58,026 bases of DNA, taken from the NCBI GenBank assembly GCA_022539475.1, contig VCMS01000338.1:1-58026 (forward strand), in the 5' to 3' direction. The notes beneath the pieces are model-generated. The model saw only the letters and a program-made list of their open reading frames with translations, was not told the DNA's origin and made no database searches. This DNA is from Gracilaria domingensis. Taxonomy: Eukaryota > Rhodophyta > Florideophyceae > Gracilariales > Gracilariaceae. Positions 1 through 9,415 of this stretch are shown piece by piece. The number at the start of each line of letters is the position of its first letter. The first letter of the stretch is position 1. Position numbers and translations under genes: made by a program.

Positions 1-273
1 CCTCCGTGAGCTCCGACAGCGACAAAGTTGGGCGGGGGACGTGAGATGAAGGAGTTCGAGAAGCAGGTGGAATCTTTGCGGAGCATGATCTCGGGTTGCC
101 GGTTCACACCACACCTCACAACACGACTGGTATACTGAAGCCGCCCATGAAGGGCGCATTATCAGCATAATCCTTCGCACTGATAAGGCAGGTGGTGGCA
201 CGGGGATGAGAAATACACAATACTTCGTGAGTACAATGTGACATGACGGACCTGAGGCACACGAGCATACATT
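1..273. other. No recognisable gene; short 30-codon reading frame at 46-138
   Basis: An ATG at 46 opens a 30-residue frame with a lysine/glutamate-rich start, ending at 138. It is too short to assign. It could be the tail of an upstream gene or chance. Nothing else was recognised here. Confidence 0.3.
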
Positions 274-1132
274 GTGAATGCAGACGTGAGATTTATAGGG
301 TGAGGCACAGCTTGTCCTAACAGACCTCCCTTTTACACTCGGAGGAAAGAGGAACCAAACGGAATAGTGGTCACGAATGTCTTCAGTGAGGAAGACATGA
401 TCCGTACGGCTGACTTAATAAGTTCCGCGCTTCGGTCAGGTGGGCACTTCATTATATTCTGTGCCATGGCACAGTTTCATGTTTGGCACAGGATACTTTC
501 GGAAACGGCGAGTACGAAAGATGAAGCTGGAAGCGAAGGTAAACCAGAACTCATGCCTTCGTTTAAAGTGGATGCGAATCCACTGGTGTTCATCCGGGAT
601 CGCGTAATGTTGGAGGGAATCCACGGAAGTTTGGGATACAGCCCGTAACGGAGTACGCCGTTCATGGGGTGAAGCGTGGATTGCGACCATCGGAGGAAGC
701 CAGTCTTACTCCATTTGAGGAGAACAATTTCATTCCTTCTACTTTCCCGGCTAACAGGAATGTAATTGACCGGGTGCCAAAAACGAGAGCGGGGGAGTGG
801 TTGAAATGGAAGGTACATGAGCCAGGTAGTTCAGTACCAGGTGGGCAGTACATAAGACCGGAGCAGAAGTCGAGGGAGTTGATGAAGGAGTTGATATGTC
901 GCTTCACAAGACCGGTGATCTTGTCATGGACATGTTCGCGGGAACTTTTTCTACGGGTATGGCGTGCCTATCGCTGACAAAGCATAGGAAGTTCTTGGGG
1001 TGCGAGAAGAATAGGCCATGCTTCAGCCATGCGAAGCACCATCTAACGACTCTTATGGCCGAAGTTATTCGCGGGGAGAAGAATGACATCCTGGTTGAAC
1101 AGGAGGTGGTGGTTACCCCCAGTACCAAGTGA
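274..1132 (+). pseudogene. Beta-class N6/N4-type DNA methyltransferase, broken by several one-base frame steps
   Basis: The coding signal moves between frames: about 274-300, 305-325, 325-648, 645-890 and 890-1132. Read across the steps it shows the order of a beta-class DNA methyltransferase (N6_N4_Mtase family). Near 314-334 is a motif IV-like stretch (LVLTD followed by LPF, or PPF in the neighbouring frame). A hydrophobic strand (GGHFIIFC) follows near 445. Near the C-terminus, at about 926-958, is the SAM-binding motif I (DMFAGTFSTG) followed by LGCEKN. Family members methylate adenine N6 or cytosine N4 in DNA; which one cannot be told here. The gene ends in a TGATG overlap with the SET gene. 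From 305 on, every step moves the frame in the same direction, and the region is close to the window edge, so sequencing error is as likely as decay. Confidence 0.6.
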
Positions 1133-1857
1133 TGCCTGGACATATTACTCAGTTCCTAGAAAGATACTGGAAGGACTGGGACTTTGTCGAGAAGTGTGGA
1201 CAGCGTACTGTAGATCTTTGGGAGGGGAAGTACCGAGGAGCTCTGAATCTTATGGATATGCATATGCTGTTGACTGTTGAAGCCAATCGCTATCGCTTAC
1301 ATATAGCATCTTCTAAGATTCGACATCCCCGTGCTGGTATGGGGGTGTTCACGGAACATAAGATATTGGCTGGGGAAACTATCTGTCATTTCTATGGAAC
1401 TTTGGTATACACGGATCTGACGAACCGGAAGGAAAGACACTTAACGTATGGAAGTGGCTGTCTCGGAGCAACTCCAGTGCGGTACAAGTTGTTTTCTATG
1501 ATGGTCACTGTGACTGGTACGGAGTTTCTGCACCTGAGGAACAGACCAGGACAGGCTCAGGATAGAAAGGAGAGCGAAGTCTACATTGTCCCGGCGCCTT
1601 TTTGTATCGGGGGCTACATTAAAGACGCCGGATATCATGCCGGGGATCCCGATTTATCGGAGCCCCGGTCAAACAGGACTCGAAGTGCCAATGTGCAGGT
1701 GGTGGAAGCGAAGTCCGTGATACAGTTCAAGTCAGACCTTTCTAACTATGCTCTACTTCGTTGTAGAGCAGTAAGAGATATTGAGAGGGGCGAAGAGTTG
1801 TATTTCAACTACGGAGAGCAGTACGCCTGGGACTGGGCTCTGACATTGGAGCAATAG
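1132..1857 (+). CDS. SET-domain protein, putative protein-lysine methyltransferase
   Basis: A 241-residue protein from ATG 1132; a GTG three bases upstream is also open. Residues 66-95 give the SET N-terminal signature (RAGMGVFTEHKILAGETICH then YGT). Residues 214-229 give the C-terminal signature (RDIERGEELYFNYGEQ), with Tyr227 in the catalytic tyrosine position. The usual NHSC knot is replaced by a divergent stretch around 180-190 (SNRTRSANVQV), so substrate specificity is unclear. SET enzymes transfer methyl groups to lysine side chains, often on histones. The start codon overlaps the methyltransferase stop, so the two could be expressed as one fused product if the frame step between them is a sequence error. 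The frame itself is uninterrupted, unlike its neighbour. Role in transposon chromatin is inferred. Confidence 0.7.
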   Translation: MPGHITQFLERYWKDWDFVEKCGQRTVDLWEGKYRGALNLMDMHMLLTVEANRYRLHIASSKIRHPRAGMGVFTEHKILAGETICHFYGTLVYTDLTNRKERHLTYGSGCLGATPVRYKLFSMMVTVTGTEFLHLRNRPGQAQDRKESEVYIVPAPFCIGGYIKDAGYHAGDPDLSEPRSNRTRSANVQVVEAKSVIQFKSDLSNYALLRCRAVRDIERGEELYFNYGEQYAWDWALTLEQ

Positions 1858-2107
1858 ATGAGTTCAGTACCAAATAGAAAGTAAATATGCTTGTGAGTGT
1901 TGCAGCTGCCTGCAATACGCGTTGTTGTACATGTACACTGGAGCTCTTCATCTGTAACGGCGATATTTGCGACCCATTGGGCACCTCAAATTCCTAAAAG
2001 CAGGAACTGCGGAGTCTCCCGGAATATCTGAACCATGCACCCCCCCCCCCCACCCCCTCCCCCCCTCCCCAACAATTTCGTTTCATTACCCTGTTTATCT
2101 CCACAAC

Positions 2108-4504
2108 ATGGGTATAACGCCGAGAAAGCGAAATAGTACGCAGCGGAACAAGAGTGGACAGAAGAAGAGAAGAGCATCGGATGATACGAATCAGGCTACA
2201 AGCACCGCACTTCCTAAACGGAAGTCGTCCTCGACGAAGGAGAGAGTCAGTGGGCGTCCTTCTACAGGACTCTCTCGCCCATCTCGCAGCGGAGCGTCTT
2301 CCGGGATTGCGTCAAGAATTCGTGGATCAGCGAACGATGTCGTGCCGTCAACTGCCGATAATGCAAATCGTGCATCTGTCTCTGCTCCTCAAGAAGATGA
2401 GGTAACTCGGCCCAGCGGGTCAGGACAGGAGGGCATGACAACTGGAACCGAAGAGGTTCGTATGACACCGAAACCTTCATGTCCCCGGCCGATATCGAAG
2501 ACCGGAGCTACTGGGACGCGGGTTACGCCTCCCAGTGGATCTGGACAACAAGGGACAATGACGAGAAGTCGTGAGAGCCCTAGTATATTAAGATCGTCAC
2601 GTCCATCCCTGTCTTCTAGAACTGGGGCCGCTATGAATCGTATCATGCCTCGCAATGGGTCCGGACAAGGGAGAAAGACAATAAGAAATCGAGAGACAAC
2701 TGATAGACGAGTTACTCCTCGACCTTCCCCTCTTTCCAGAACGGGGGCCGTTGCAGCTCGTACGAGGCCCAATTCATCTGATATACCATGCCATGGAGGA
2801 GGACAGACACGGGAGTTGGAGCTCGGAGCCGTGCCAAGGGTGGACACAGAACGCCTGCAGCCTCTCGTGTCTAAGGGTATGGCACATGAGGATAGTTCCG
2901 ATAACGAAATAACACCGATTCCTGCGGCATTACCGGGGCCTGTCGCCGAAGAAGCTAAGGAAATAACGGAAGATATCCAAACTGGTGTGAATTCAAGCTC
3001 TATGAACAGACCTGATCTTTTAAATGAACTGAATTGCTTGAAAGAAAAGGTTAAGACGCTACAAGAGGACTTGATGGTTCGGGAAATTCTAGTGAAGGTC
3101 GCCCAAGAGCAGAGTACGGCTTTGAAAAAGAGGCTTGAAGAGAAGGATCTAGTCATTGAAGGGCTAAGAGGGGCACTGAAACAGGAGGGAGATAGGAGTA
3201 CACGTGCTGGTGAACCTGGGCAGACAGGTCGAAAGAAGCATAAAATTGAAGTGTGCGACGAGTTTCGAGGGGTTGCTCGAGCAGTGTATCACAACATGCT
3301 GACGTGGGCAAGGAGAGAAACAAGTGAGCTATGGCTCGAAGGTGAGTCGCTCACCCGAAATTGGGGTAACCGTGCCGAGAAGGTGGAAGACGCAACTGAG
3401 AGTGGGGAAGGGCTTATTGAGCCGGAGAAAGGTGGTTCATACATGGTTCCTAAAAACTCCGTGGAGCTCTTGGGCAGTTTTGGCATGTTCACACCGTCGG
3501 TAGAGGGGGGGCCAGATGCTTTGCTGAAGAAAATGGTTGAAAGCGAGTTGAAGGAGTTGAGCTGGGAAGGTATTAGAAAAGCATCTCTTACCGACAGGTG
3601 TATACTGGAACTTTTTGCAGATATGTGCCTTAGGCAGAGAATGCGGCAGACCATGAGTGACGTCGTGGGCGTTCGTAAGAGAAATACAAGGGATAAACTA
3701 TTTCTGCTCCTGGGGTACGATCTGATTTGGAGAAGAACAAAGCTCGTAGAAGAGAATGCTGATGAACTCACAATGCAGTTGAAGGAAGCGCAGGAGAACA
3801 TAATGCGTCTTGACGAAAATGGTGTACCGAACACTTCATGGTGGAGAAAAGCCCCATTTGCTCGTCTAAAGTACTCCAATGCGGACAATGTCGAGGATAT
3901 GCCGACGGAAGATCAAGACTTGTTCTTCCGAAACCGTGTCGGGGTACAAGTACTGAAGGAGTTTATTGGGTATGATGTGGAAGACAAGGATACGGGCACC
4001 TTTTTAGATGGCACAATACTGTTGCTCGCACGTTTGGACGCTTGGGTGTTGACGGTTGTGAGCCTTCTAAGTACGGATGTGTCAAGGGGTGGCCAGAGAA
4101 AGAAACTGTTTACAAAGAAGTTTGCCCAACTGCTACCTCTGTGTTTAAAGAATGTTCTGGGGGATGTTAGGCAACGTGTGTTGAGGACCAATTCCAGCGA
4201 GTTTCATAATTTTGGAACGACAACGGAAGATTGGACTAAGGTTCTTGGTAATGACGTGAGAGAGGCTACATTTGGATATCGAATGCCGTCGAACGGAAGA
4301 CTTCACCTCACTGTGAAAGAACAATTTGTTATTGACAGTGTGAGCCGAAGATTGGGGTCTATTAGCGATTGCTTCGTTGGTGAATGCGAGGAAGGGGATA
4401 TGGAGTTCAAGGAAATGGACATGAACGATTTCGGAAGTAACACAGGATCACAAGAAAAGGCACCACAAGGTGAACATGTAGAGGATGGAGCCCTTAATGT
4501 TTAA
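2108..4504 (+). CDS. Large coiled-coil accessory protein of the transposon, function unknown
   Basis: About 798 residues from ATG 2108. The frame is open from 1967, but that extension runs through a C-rich tract at 2039-2070 and looks untranslated. The N-terminus is basic (GITPRKRNSTQRNKSGQKKRR), consistent with nuclear import. Residues ~95-235 contain three to four imperfect ~40-residue repeats, each with a GSG(Q) core, a TRS/RNRE segment and an RTGA-like segment. Residues ~300-365 form a heptad-type coiled coil (LLNELNCLKEKVKTLQEDL and following). The remaining ~430 residues look globular and matched nothing I recognise. CACTA elements often carry a second protein that binds subterminal repeats, as TNPA does in En/Spm. 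That role here is analogy only. The gene is intact over its full length. Confidence 0.6.
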   Translation: MGITPRKRNSTQRNKSGQKKRRASDDTNQATSTALPKRKSSSTKERVSGRPSTGLSRPSRSGASSGIASRIRGSANDVVPSTADNANRASVSAPQEDEVTRPSGSGQEGMTTGTEEVRMTPKPSCPRPISKTGATGTRVTPPSGSGQQGTMTRSRESPSILRSSRPSLSSRTGAAMNRIMPRNGSGQGRKTIRNRETTDRRVTPRPSPLSRTGAVAARTRPNSSDIPCHGGGQTRELELGAVPRVDTERLQPLVSKGMAHEDSSDNEITPIPAALPGPVAEEAKEITEDIQTGVNSSSMNRPDLLNELNCLKEKVKTLQEDLMVREILVKVAQEQSTALKKRLEEKDLVIEGLRGALKQEGDRSTRAGEPGQTGRKKHKIEVCDEFRGVARAVYHNMLTWARRETSELWLEGESLTRNWGNRAEKVEDATESGEGLIEPEKGGSYMVPKNSVELLGSFGMFTPSVEGGPDALLKKMVESELKELSWEGIRKASLTDRCILELFADMCLRQRMRQTMSDVVGVRKRNTRDKLFLLLGYDLIWRRTKLVEENADELTMQLKEAQENIMRLDENGVPNTSWWRKAPFARLKYSNADNVEDMPTEDQDLFFRNRVGVQVLKEFIGYDVEDKDTGTFLDGTILLLARLDAWVLTVVSLLSTDVSRGGQRKKLFTKKFAQLLPLCLKNVLGDVRQRVLRTNSSEFHNFGTTTEDWTKVLGNDVREATFGYRMPSNGRLHLTVKEQFVIDSVSRRLGSISDCFVGECEEGDMEFKEMDMNDFGSNTGSQEKAPQGEHVEDGALNV

Positions 4505-4902
4505 GGCTGTACAAGATCAACGTGCTCAGTTGGTCCTTTATCTGAATCATGATAGAATCGATTGATGTAGAATCGGTGTTAAAACCATTAAAGTGGAGGA
4601 CAAAAAGGTGGAGCAGGGTAGTTTGATCGAACAACATGGACAGTTCCCTGTAGTGCAGAAGCCGGAACCATCCCGTACCAAGGAGTTAACTCTACGATAG
4701 TCTCCGCTTTGGAATGACGAGGGAACGGAAGAGTGTGGTTCTTTTCATCGTTTGTAGCCCACCGTAAAGATATGCATTTCAATATGTGGTCGATGTTTGT
4801 TGCGGGGGGTAAAACCTCGAAATACCGGACGAATGCCACCTCTGGTGCGGTAAGTGCAGAATCAAGGAGAGATATTCGAATCAGAGCGACTACCTGGGCA
4901 AC
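4505..4902. other. Convergent 3' intergenic region
   Basis: The coiled-coil gene and the transposase end facing each other here. I see no gene or clear repeat. A shared termination/polyadenylation region is expected but no single signal can be named. Confidence 0.4.
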
Positions 4903-7681
4903 TCAAGTCTCTGAATCTTCTCCGCTTACCAATACAGTGGAAAACTTTGGCTTTCTACTGGAACCAAATCCTGGAGAAGCGAAAACACGTTGGATGATGG
5001 GGTATTTGGGTCGTCCCAGCTTAAGTGCCTTAGAAGACGAATCGAAGTGTTCAAGAGTCGGAACGAAACCGCCTTTCACGAGGGCCGAATTCACCAGAGT
5101 TATCCTTGTCTTTTCTGGGAAGTATGTAATAGAGTGCTCATCCAGTGTTTCTTTCACGAGACTGAGGAAAGGAGGAAGGGCCTGCTCACCAATTTGATCA
5201 AGAATCGACCTCGTGTCCCTACTTGAGAACATCTCTCTAACAGCAGTCCATGTTTTTGACCTGGACATACTTGAAACACAATGTTGAAGAGCTCGTAAAG
5301 TGAAAGAACGCCCTCTCATTGCAAACCGAGGAAGCTGTGTGGAAGTTCCTGGTAAACCTGGATTACGCTGGTAAGGAGTATTGCCATTCCATTGCTTTCT
5401 AACATGTCCGTGCTCAATGGAGCGAATAGTCTCCTCCACAGCCGTTGCTATTCTTCTGAACGTCTTTTTGTAGTGTCTTTTAAATAGCAGGTGTGCATGT
5501 TCGTATATGCCTGCGTCGTAGTACTTGATACTTTCCAGACGGCGAATATCGTCCACGAGATGATCGAGAAGATGAAACTTCAGAGTTCCCAGTCTGGAGG
5601 GATGAAAATCCGCCAGAGTCTTTGTTGCGGAACGCTTGAAGGCTTCAATCTCCGAATTAAGACACAGGAGAGAGCTTTCAGTCCAATACGGGTCACGATT
5701 GTATGTGAATAAGGTCGAAAGCAAGTCCGAGTACTGAGAGAAAACGGTAGTGATGGGGGCAACGTCCTGTTCTTCACAGCATATGTCAAAGAATGCTCCT
5801 ATGAAGGGAAAGACCATGTCAAGTGCTTTGTAGTTTTTGGCCTCCAGCATTCCACGGAGACCGTCTTTCGTGAAGATACCATTCAAAGATTTGCCTTTCT
5901 CCTGCGTGGAGAAATCGATATGTAAACCTTTGGCAGGAGAATCGCGTTCTATGGCAGCTAGAATTGCGTTTGCATGGTTGAGGAGTTGGGTGCGTATCCT
6001 TCGAAATGAACGCGATGCAGATGTTCCTATTGTGGTGCACAGGGTGTCTGACTGCAGTCTCTCGATTGTGGCCGTTTTTATCAACTTTGAGATGCCGAGA
6101 TGCAAGTTGTGTAATGGTTCGAATGAGAACAGACTGTATGGAGACAATCCCGGGATCATTCCAAGGCTTACGGAAGTTTCGAGGAACGAAGGAATGAGAG
6201 ATATGGAATTTGAACGCATCAGAGTATCCGCTTGAGATCTCCTCTCCCTCGCACGACGTGGACTTCTTTCCGCCTCGTCTTTTTGTGCATGTTGCAAGAT
6301 AGCTGTGTATGTCTTTCGGATGCTTTTCGTGTGCTTTTGAGAACGTCCGTTGAATGAGGTGGGAATAGGACTGCATAAAGATGAGCGAGGGGCTTTGCAT
6401 CTATGACACGGGCTTTCCGTTTTGGTTCCATGAAGAATGGACAGAATGTCCTTAGCCTCAGGAATATCCGCACAATAACTTGCAAGCAGAGGATGGCACA
6501 CTCGACTTAGTTTGTCTTCGCCGATGAACTGAAAACCTTTCTGCGTGAGATTTAGAATGGGCTCCAGGACTTGACGAAGAGATTCTTGAAGGATTTGCAT
6601 CCTGGACTCGCGTAGAGACTTGCTAGAAACGAATGGCATTGCGTCTGCTTCAGATGCGGAAACCTCGATCAGTGTGGTAGGGAAGTATGCCACTACTGTG
6701 AGGTCATCACGGATACACTTACGGCGAAGCTGGTCGGAGAAGTTGAGAAATATGAGGTGAAGAGGATAGGCGGTAACCGATGTTCGCTTTAGAGTTGTTG
6801 AAGACTTATCGGTGTATACCTGCAGAAGACCTACGAAAGATTCACTGTAACTTATTTCTTGGGAGTACCACACTATTCTACTATCCAAAGAGCCCATGAC
6901 CATTTCCTTAAGTTTTGAGGTGGCGTCTCTTGCGAGAGAGCCGGACATGGGGTGAGATATTTTCGTGGAGTGGGTCTGAGGTATAGGGTGGAAAAATGTG
7001 TTTTCGTTGTTAGCCAACTGGAGCTGTTTCAAAAGTGTCTGAACGGGGTCTCTCGTGTAGAGGGTGGCGCTGAACTTACATCCTTCTGGCGAGACAGTTC
7101 TTCGATTGAAACCGTCCTTTGAGGCGTATCGTTCGAAAATGGCGTTCTTCAGTTCTGTACAGCGCTTGGAACTTGTTATGGTCTCGTTGAATCGCTTTTG
7201 CGAGAATCGCGGGTCCCGAAGTAGCCCAATTAGCTCGTCAGCCTCACGATGACCAAGGTTGGAAGCTACTGAAGCCAGACAAACCGTGAGATAATCCATA
7301 TGCAAATCACCGAGGGTCCCCTCAGAAGGCACTGGGCGGGAACTGCTTCCGTGTTCTCGCTCTAATGACGCGGGAGACGGGGAAGGAGAAACACAATGCG
7401 AAGTGTGCGGAATGGGAGGGGCGCACGGAGTGGGGTCGACGATGTCCTCGGACACCGGAGGCTCGGGAAGGCGACAAGGGGCAGTGACCGTTTCGGAAGA
7501 TGCGGGCGCGGGTGCGGAAAGCTTGAGACGCTTGCTTCTCCGAATGGGCCGCCTATTGTCGTCTTCCAGCGCTGCTTACAGACGAAAACGGGCAATGGTT
7601 GACATGCTGTTGAAGAGATAAGACTCCTCGGCGAGTAACGAAGGGGCACCCACGCTTTTTATGTGTACAGTAGTAGACCAT
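4903..7681 (-). CDS. Plavaka-like (CACTA-superfamily) transposase with one apparent frameshift
   Basis: The main frame (7455 to 4903, 850 residues) shows the Plavaka order: VYTDKSS then TAYPLHLIFLNFSDQLRRK (residues ~213-246), VAYFPTTLIE (~255-264), CHPLLASYCADIPEA (~320-334), a CHRCKAP pair (~350-356), FEPLHNLHLGISKL, and the late KFHLLDHLVDDIRR...YDAGIYEHAH block. D216 and D330 are the likely first catalytic acids. Upstream, from ATG 7681, another frame encodes a C2HC zinc finger (YYCTHKKRGCPF...QQHVNHC), which Plavaka transposases normally have at their N-terminus. The two frames would join near 7550-7577 by a one-base shift: the finger frame stops soon after, while the main frame stays open to that point. 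A GTAAGC nearby could be a splice donor instead. The protein would cut and rejoin element ends in the nucleus. Confidence 0.75.
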
Positions 7682-8045
7682 GGGAAGAAGAAATGAACGA
7701 GAAACGACGACAAAGACTGCAAGGGAAGGTTGTAAGAAGGGAGAAGGAGGTCGAGCGACAGTCAATATTCACGTCTTACTCAGGACGGAGAATATATTTT
7801 GAGTTTAAATCACGTGCTTTCGTTCAAAAAGGAACGTAGGTACACGTCGACCTCAACACAAGGGTGTACTTCTCGTATTATCTACCACTGGTTATAAACC
7901 TGTGGTTTCTCAACGTTGTACGCTGTACACTTGTCCAATCTCGCACAAAAAAATAAATCTCTTCCCTCCGCCGCCGCCGCCGCCCGTCCGACGTCTGACC
8001 TTTTGTTACCGTCGTGATCCGTGCCATCCTCGCGTTCTACTCCGC

Positions 8046-8111
8046 TCCGTCGTACTTTTTTCCGCCCTCGCACTCGCTACGAAGTGCGAGGGCGGAAAAA
8101 AGTACGACGGA
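8046..8111. repeat. Perfect 29-bp-arm hairpin
   Basis: Arms 8046-8074 and 8083-8111 are exact reverse complements around an 8-base loop. The arms include a T6/A6 run and GCGAGGGCGG. Position just outside the transposase gene suggests a terminal or subterminal structure of the DNA transposon. A foldback insertion is the alternative. Confidence 0.85.
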
Positions 8112-8557
8112 TTACGAAGTAGCGTGATGAGAATGGATTCCATTAAGCGGACATGAAGCGTACCTCATTCTCTTTCTCCGCCCTCGTCGGACGCCTCCAT
8201 AAAGCGGACAGCATCCGTATCTCACGGATGTATTCCGTGCAGTCTTTCCGTGCAGTCTTTTCGTACGTGCTTCCATTTCCTTCTACGTATCTTTGTTCTA
8301 AACTAACCAATCCTCACCACGTCTCTTCGCCCTCTGCGACATGTAAACGGCGGGAAAAAGGCTTTGGGTTACTTTTGCGAGTTACTAGGTCCCTCGACTT
8401 TTCTAGCGCAACGTTTCTGTTTTGCTTTATCAATGGTACGTTCTATCGCATTTCAAATGTATCCAACGGATCATTGACTAACTTATGGATACTTTCCGCT
8501 TGCGTATACAGGTAAATGACTTTTGATGCGTACGTAGCTCACGAGTTGCAGGTGCAG

Positions 8558-8609
8558 GTTCCTCAAGTAGGGAACCTTGCATCTGGGCATGGTTCCCTAC
8601 ATGAGGAAC
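8558..8609. repeat. Inverted repeat pair, 19-bp arms with one mismatch
   Basis: The segment at 8558-8576 is the reverse complement of 8591-8609 at 18 of 19 positions, with a 14-base spacer. It lies directly before another hairpin. Confidence 0.75.
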
Positions 8610-8610
8610 G

Positions 8611-8643
8611 GAGAGGATGAGGCGCTTCGCGCCTCATCCTCTC
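8611..8643. repeat. Perfect 15-bp-arm hairpin with 3-base loop
   Basis: Arms 8611-8625 and 8629-8643 are exact reverse complements with loop TTC. It follows another inverted repeat and lies in a gene-free region, so it may belong to a small foldback element. Confidence 0.8.
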
Positions 8644-8967
8644 GGAGTGCGTATGTGTTCTACCGTTACCCCAATTTGGTGCAGGTGCCCTCTGTGGCAT
8701 CTGCCGCAGATTGCGCCTACACCCGCTCCATCATGGGGAAATGGTACATGTAATATAGCGAAGTAGTGGTTAGCAAAAGCGGTCGATATAAGAATAGATA
8801 CGAATAAAACGGTATGATTTCATAATGGGCATCATCTGTACTAGCACTAGTATTCCATGCGTTGCAGGGTATCATTCCGCAGAAGGTATCGTGTAATGTG
8901 CACCTTAATGGAAACTGAACCTAGACTTCGCGAAATACAGTTCAGATAGCCCTCGACTAAAGAACTA

Positions 8968-9319
8968 GCACGAGTGGAAAACCCACCAGTATTTACTGCA
9001 CAGCGATTCTGGACGACCCAAGCCATTATCTCCAAAATTTGAAATAATTGATCTCGATATTTTTTCAAAAAATTTACTGGACGACCGTTGCCAATTTCTG
9101 GACGACCTTCGCCAAAAACTAGCATCTGCAAGAGACAGACGCGGACTGCGAAATGAACTCGTCCAGGCCAGGCAGCAAAATCATTCTCACCTATTTGGTC
9201 CTGAACGTAACCTACCAATTGGTAACAAATCAGCACCTTCTGCACCCAGTCAGGTCAACCTTGTCGAACAGGAACCGATCTTGGAAGCCTCCTCTGCTCC
9301 CAAGCAGGAGAAAAATTAA
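8968..9319 (+). pseudogene. Gag C-terminal remnant of E1 with decayed zinc knuckle
   Basis: This frame is open from 8968 to TAA at 9317-9319 without an ATG. The stretch RNELVQARQQNHSHLFGP aligns with RNALLTARQQNHQDIFGP after the zinc knuckle of E2 Gag. Where E2 has CX2CX4HX4C (CWFCLSPHHLATAC), E1 has CQFLDDLRQKLASAR, in which the second Cys, the metal-binding His and the last Cys are lost. The N-terminal part of Gag is absent, so E1 could not build particles itself. Confidence 0.6.
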
Positions 9320-9415
9320 AACCGGTTGTGGTCGAGGCCACACACCCGGAATTTGGAGGGCCATTCCATACCGAAAGGATTGGATGACACCCTGAAGGAC
9401 GAGAACAGTACACCA

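Larger units (their letters stand above)
1..8110. mobile_element. Plavaka-like DNA transposon carrying a methyltransferase/SET cassette; left end outside window
   Basis: Four genes are arranged as one unit: methyltransferase, SET protein and coiled-coil protein on the plus strand, then a convergent transposase on the minus strand. Convergent transposase and accessory genes are usual in large CACTA-like elements. The right boundary is not fixed. The long perfect hairpin at 8046-8111, about 370 bp upstream of the transposase start, is the best candidate for terminal or subterminal structure. No terminal inverted repeat or target duplication can be shown because the left end lies before base 1. 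The claim that all four genes belong to one element rests on contiguity and on the absence of other transposon signals between them. Confidence 0.6.
7682..8967. other. Noncoding region right of the transposase, rich in hairpins
   Basis: No gene is visible. The stretch holds a (CCG)n run near 7971-7986, a long perfect hairpin at 8046-8111, direct repeats of CCGTGCAGTCTTTYCGT near 8237-8262, a second inverted repeat pair at 8558-8609 and a 15-bp-arm hairpin at 8611-8643. It probably contains the transposase promoter and the right end of the DNA transposon, then ordinary DNA up to the truncated 5' end of chromovirus E1. Confidence 0.5.

Noticed and set aside
2389..3156. 255-codon minus-strand frame opposite the coiled-coil gene
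   Set aside because: Shadow of the plus-strand repeats; serine/valine-rich with no domain features.
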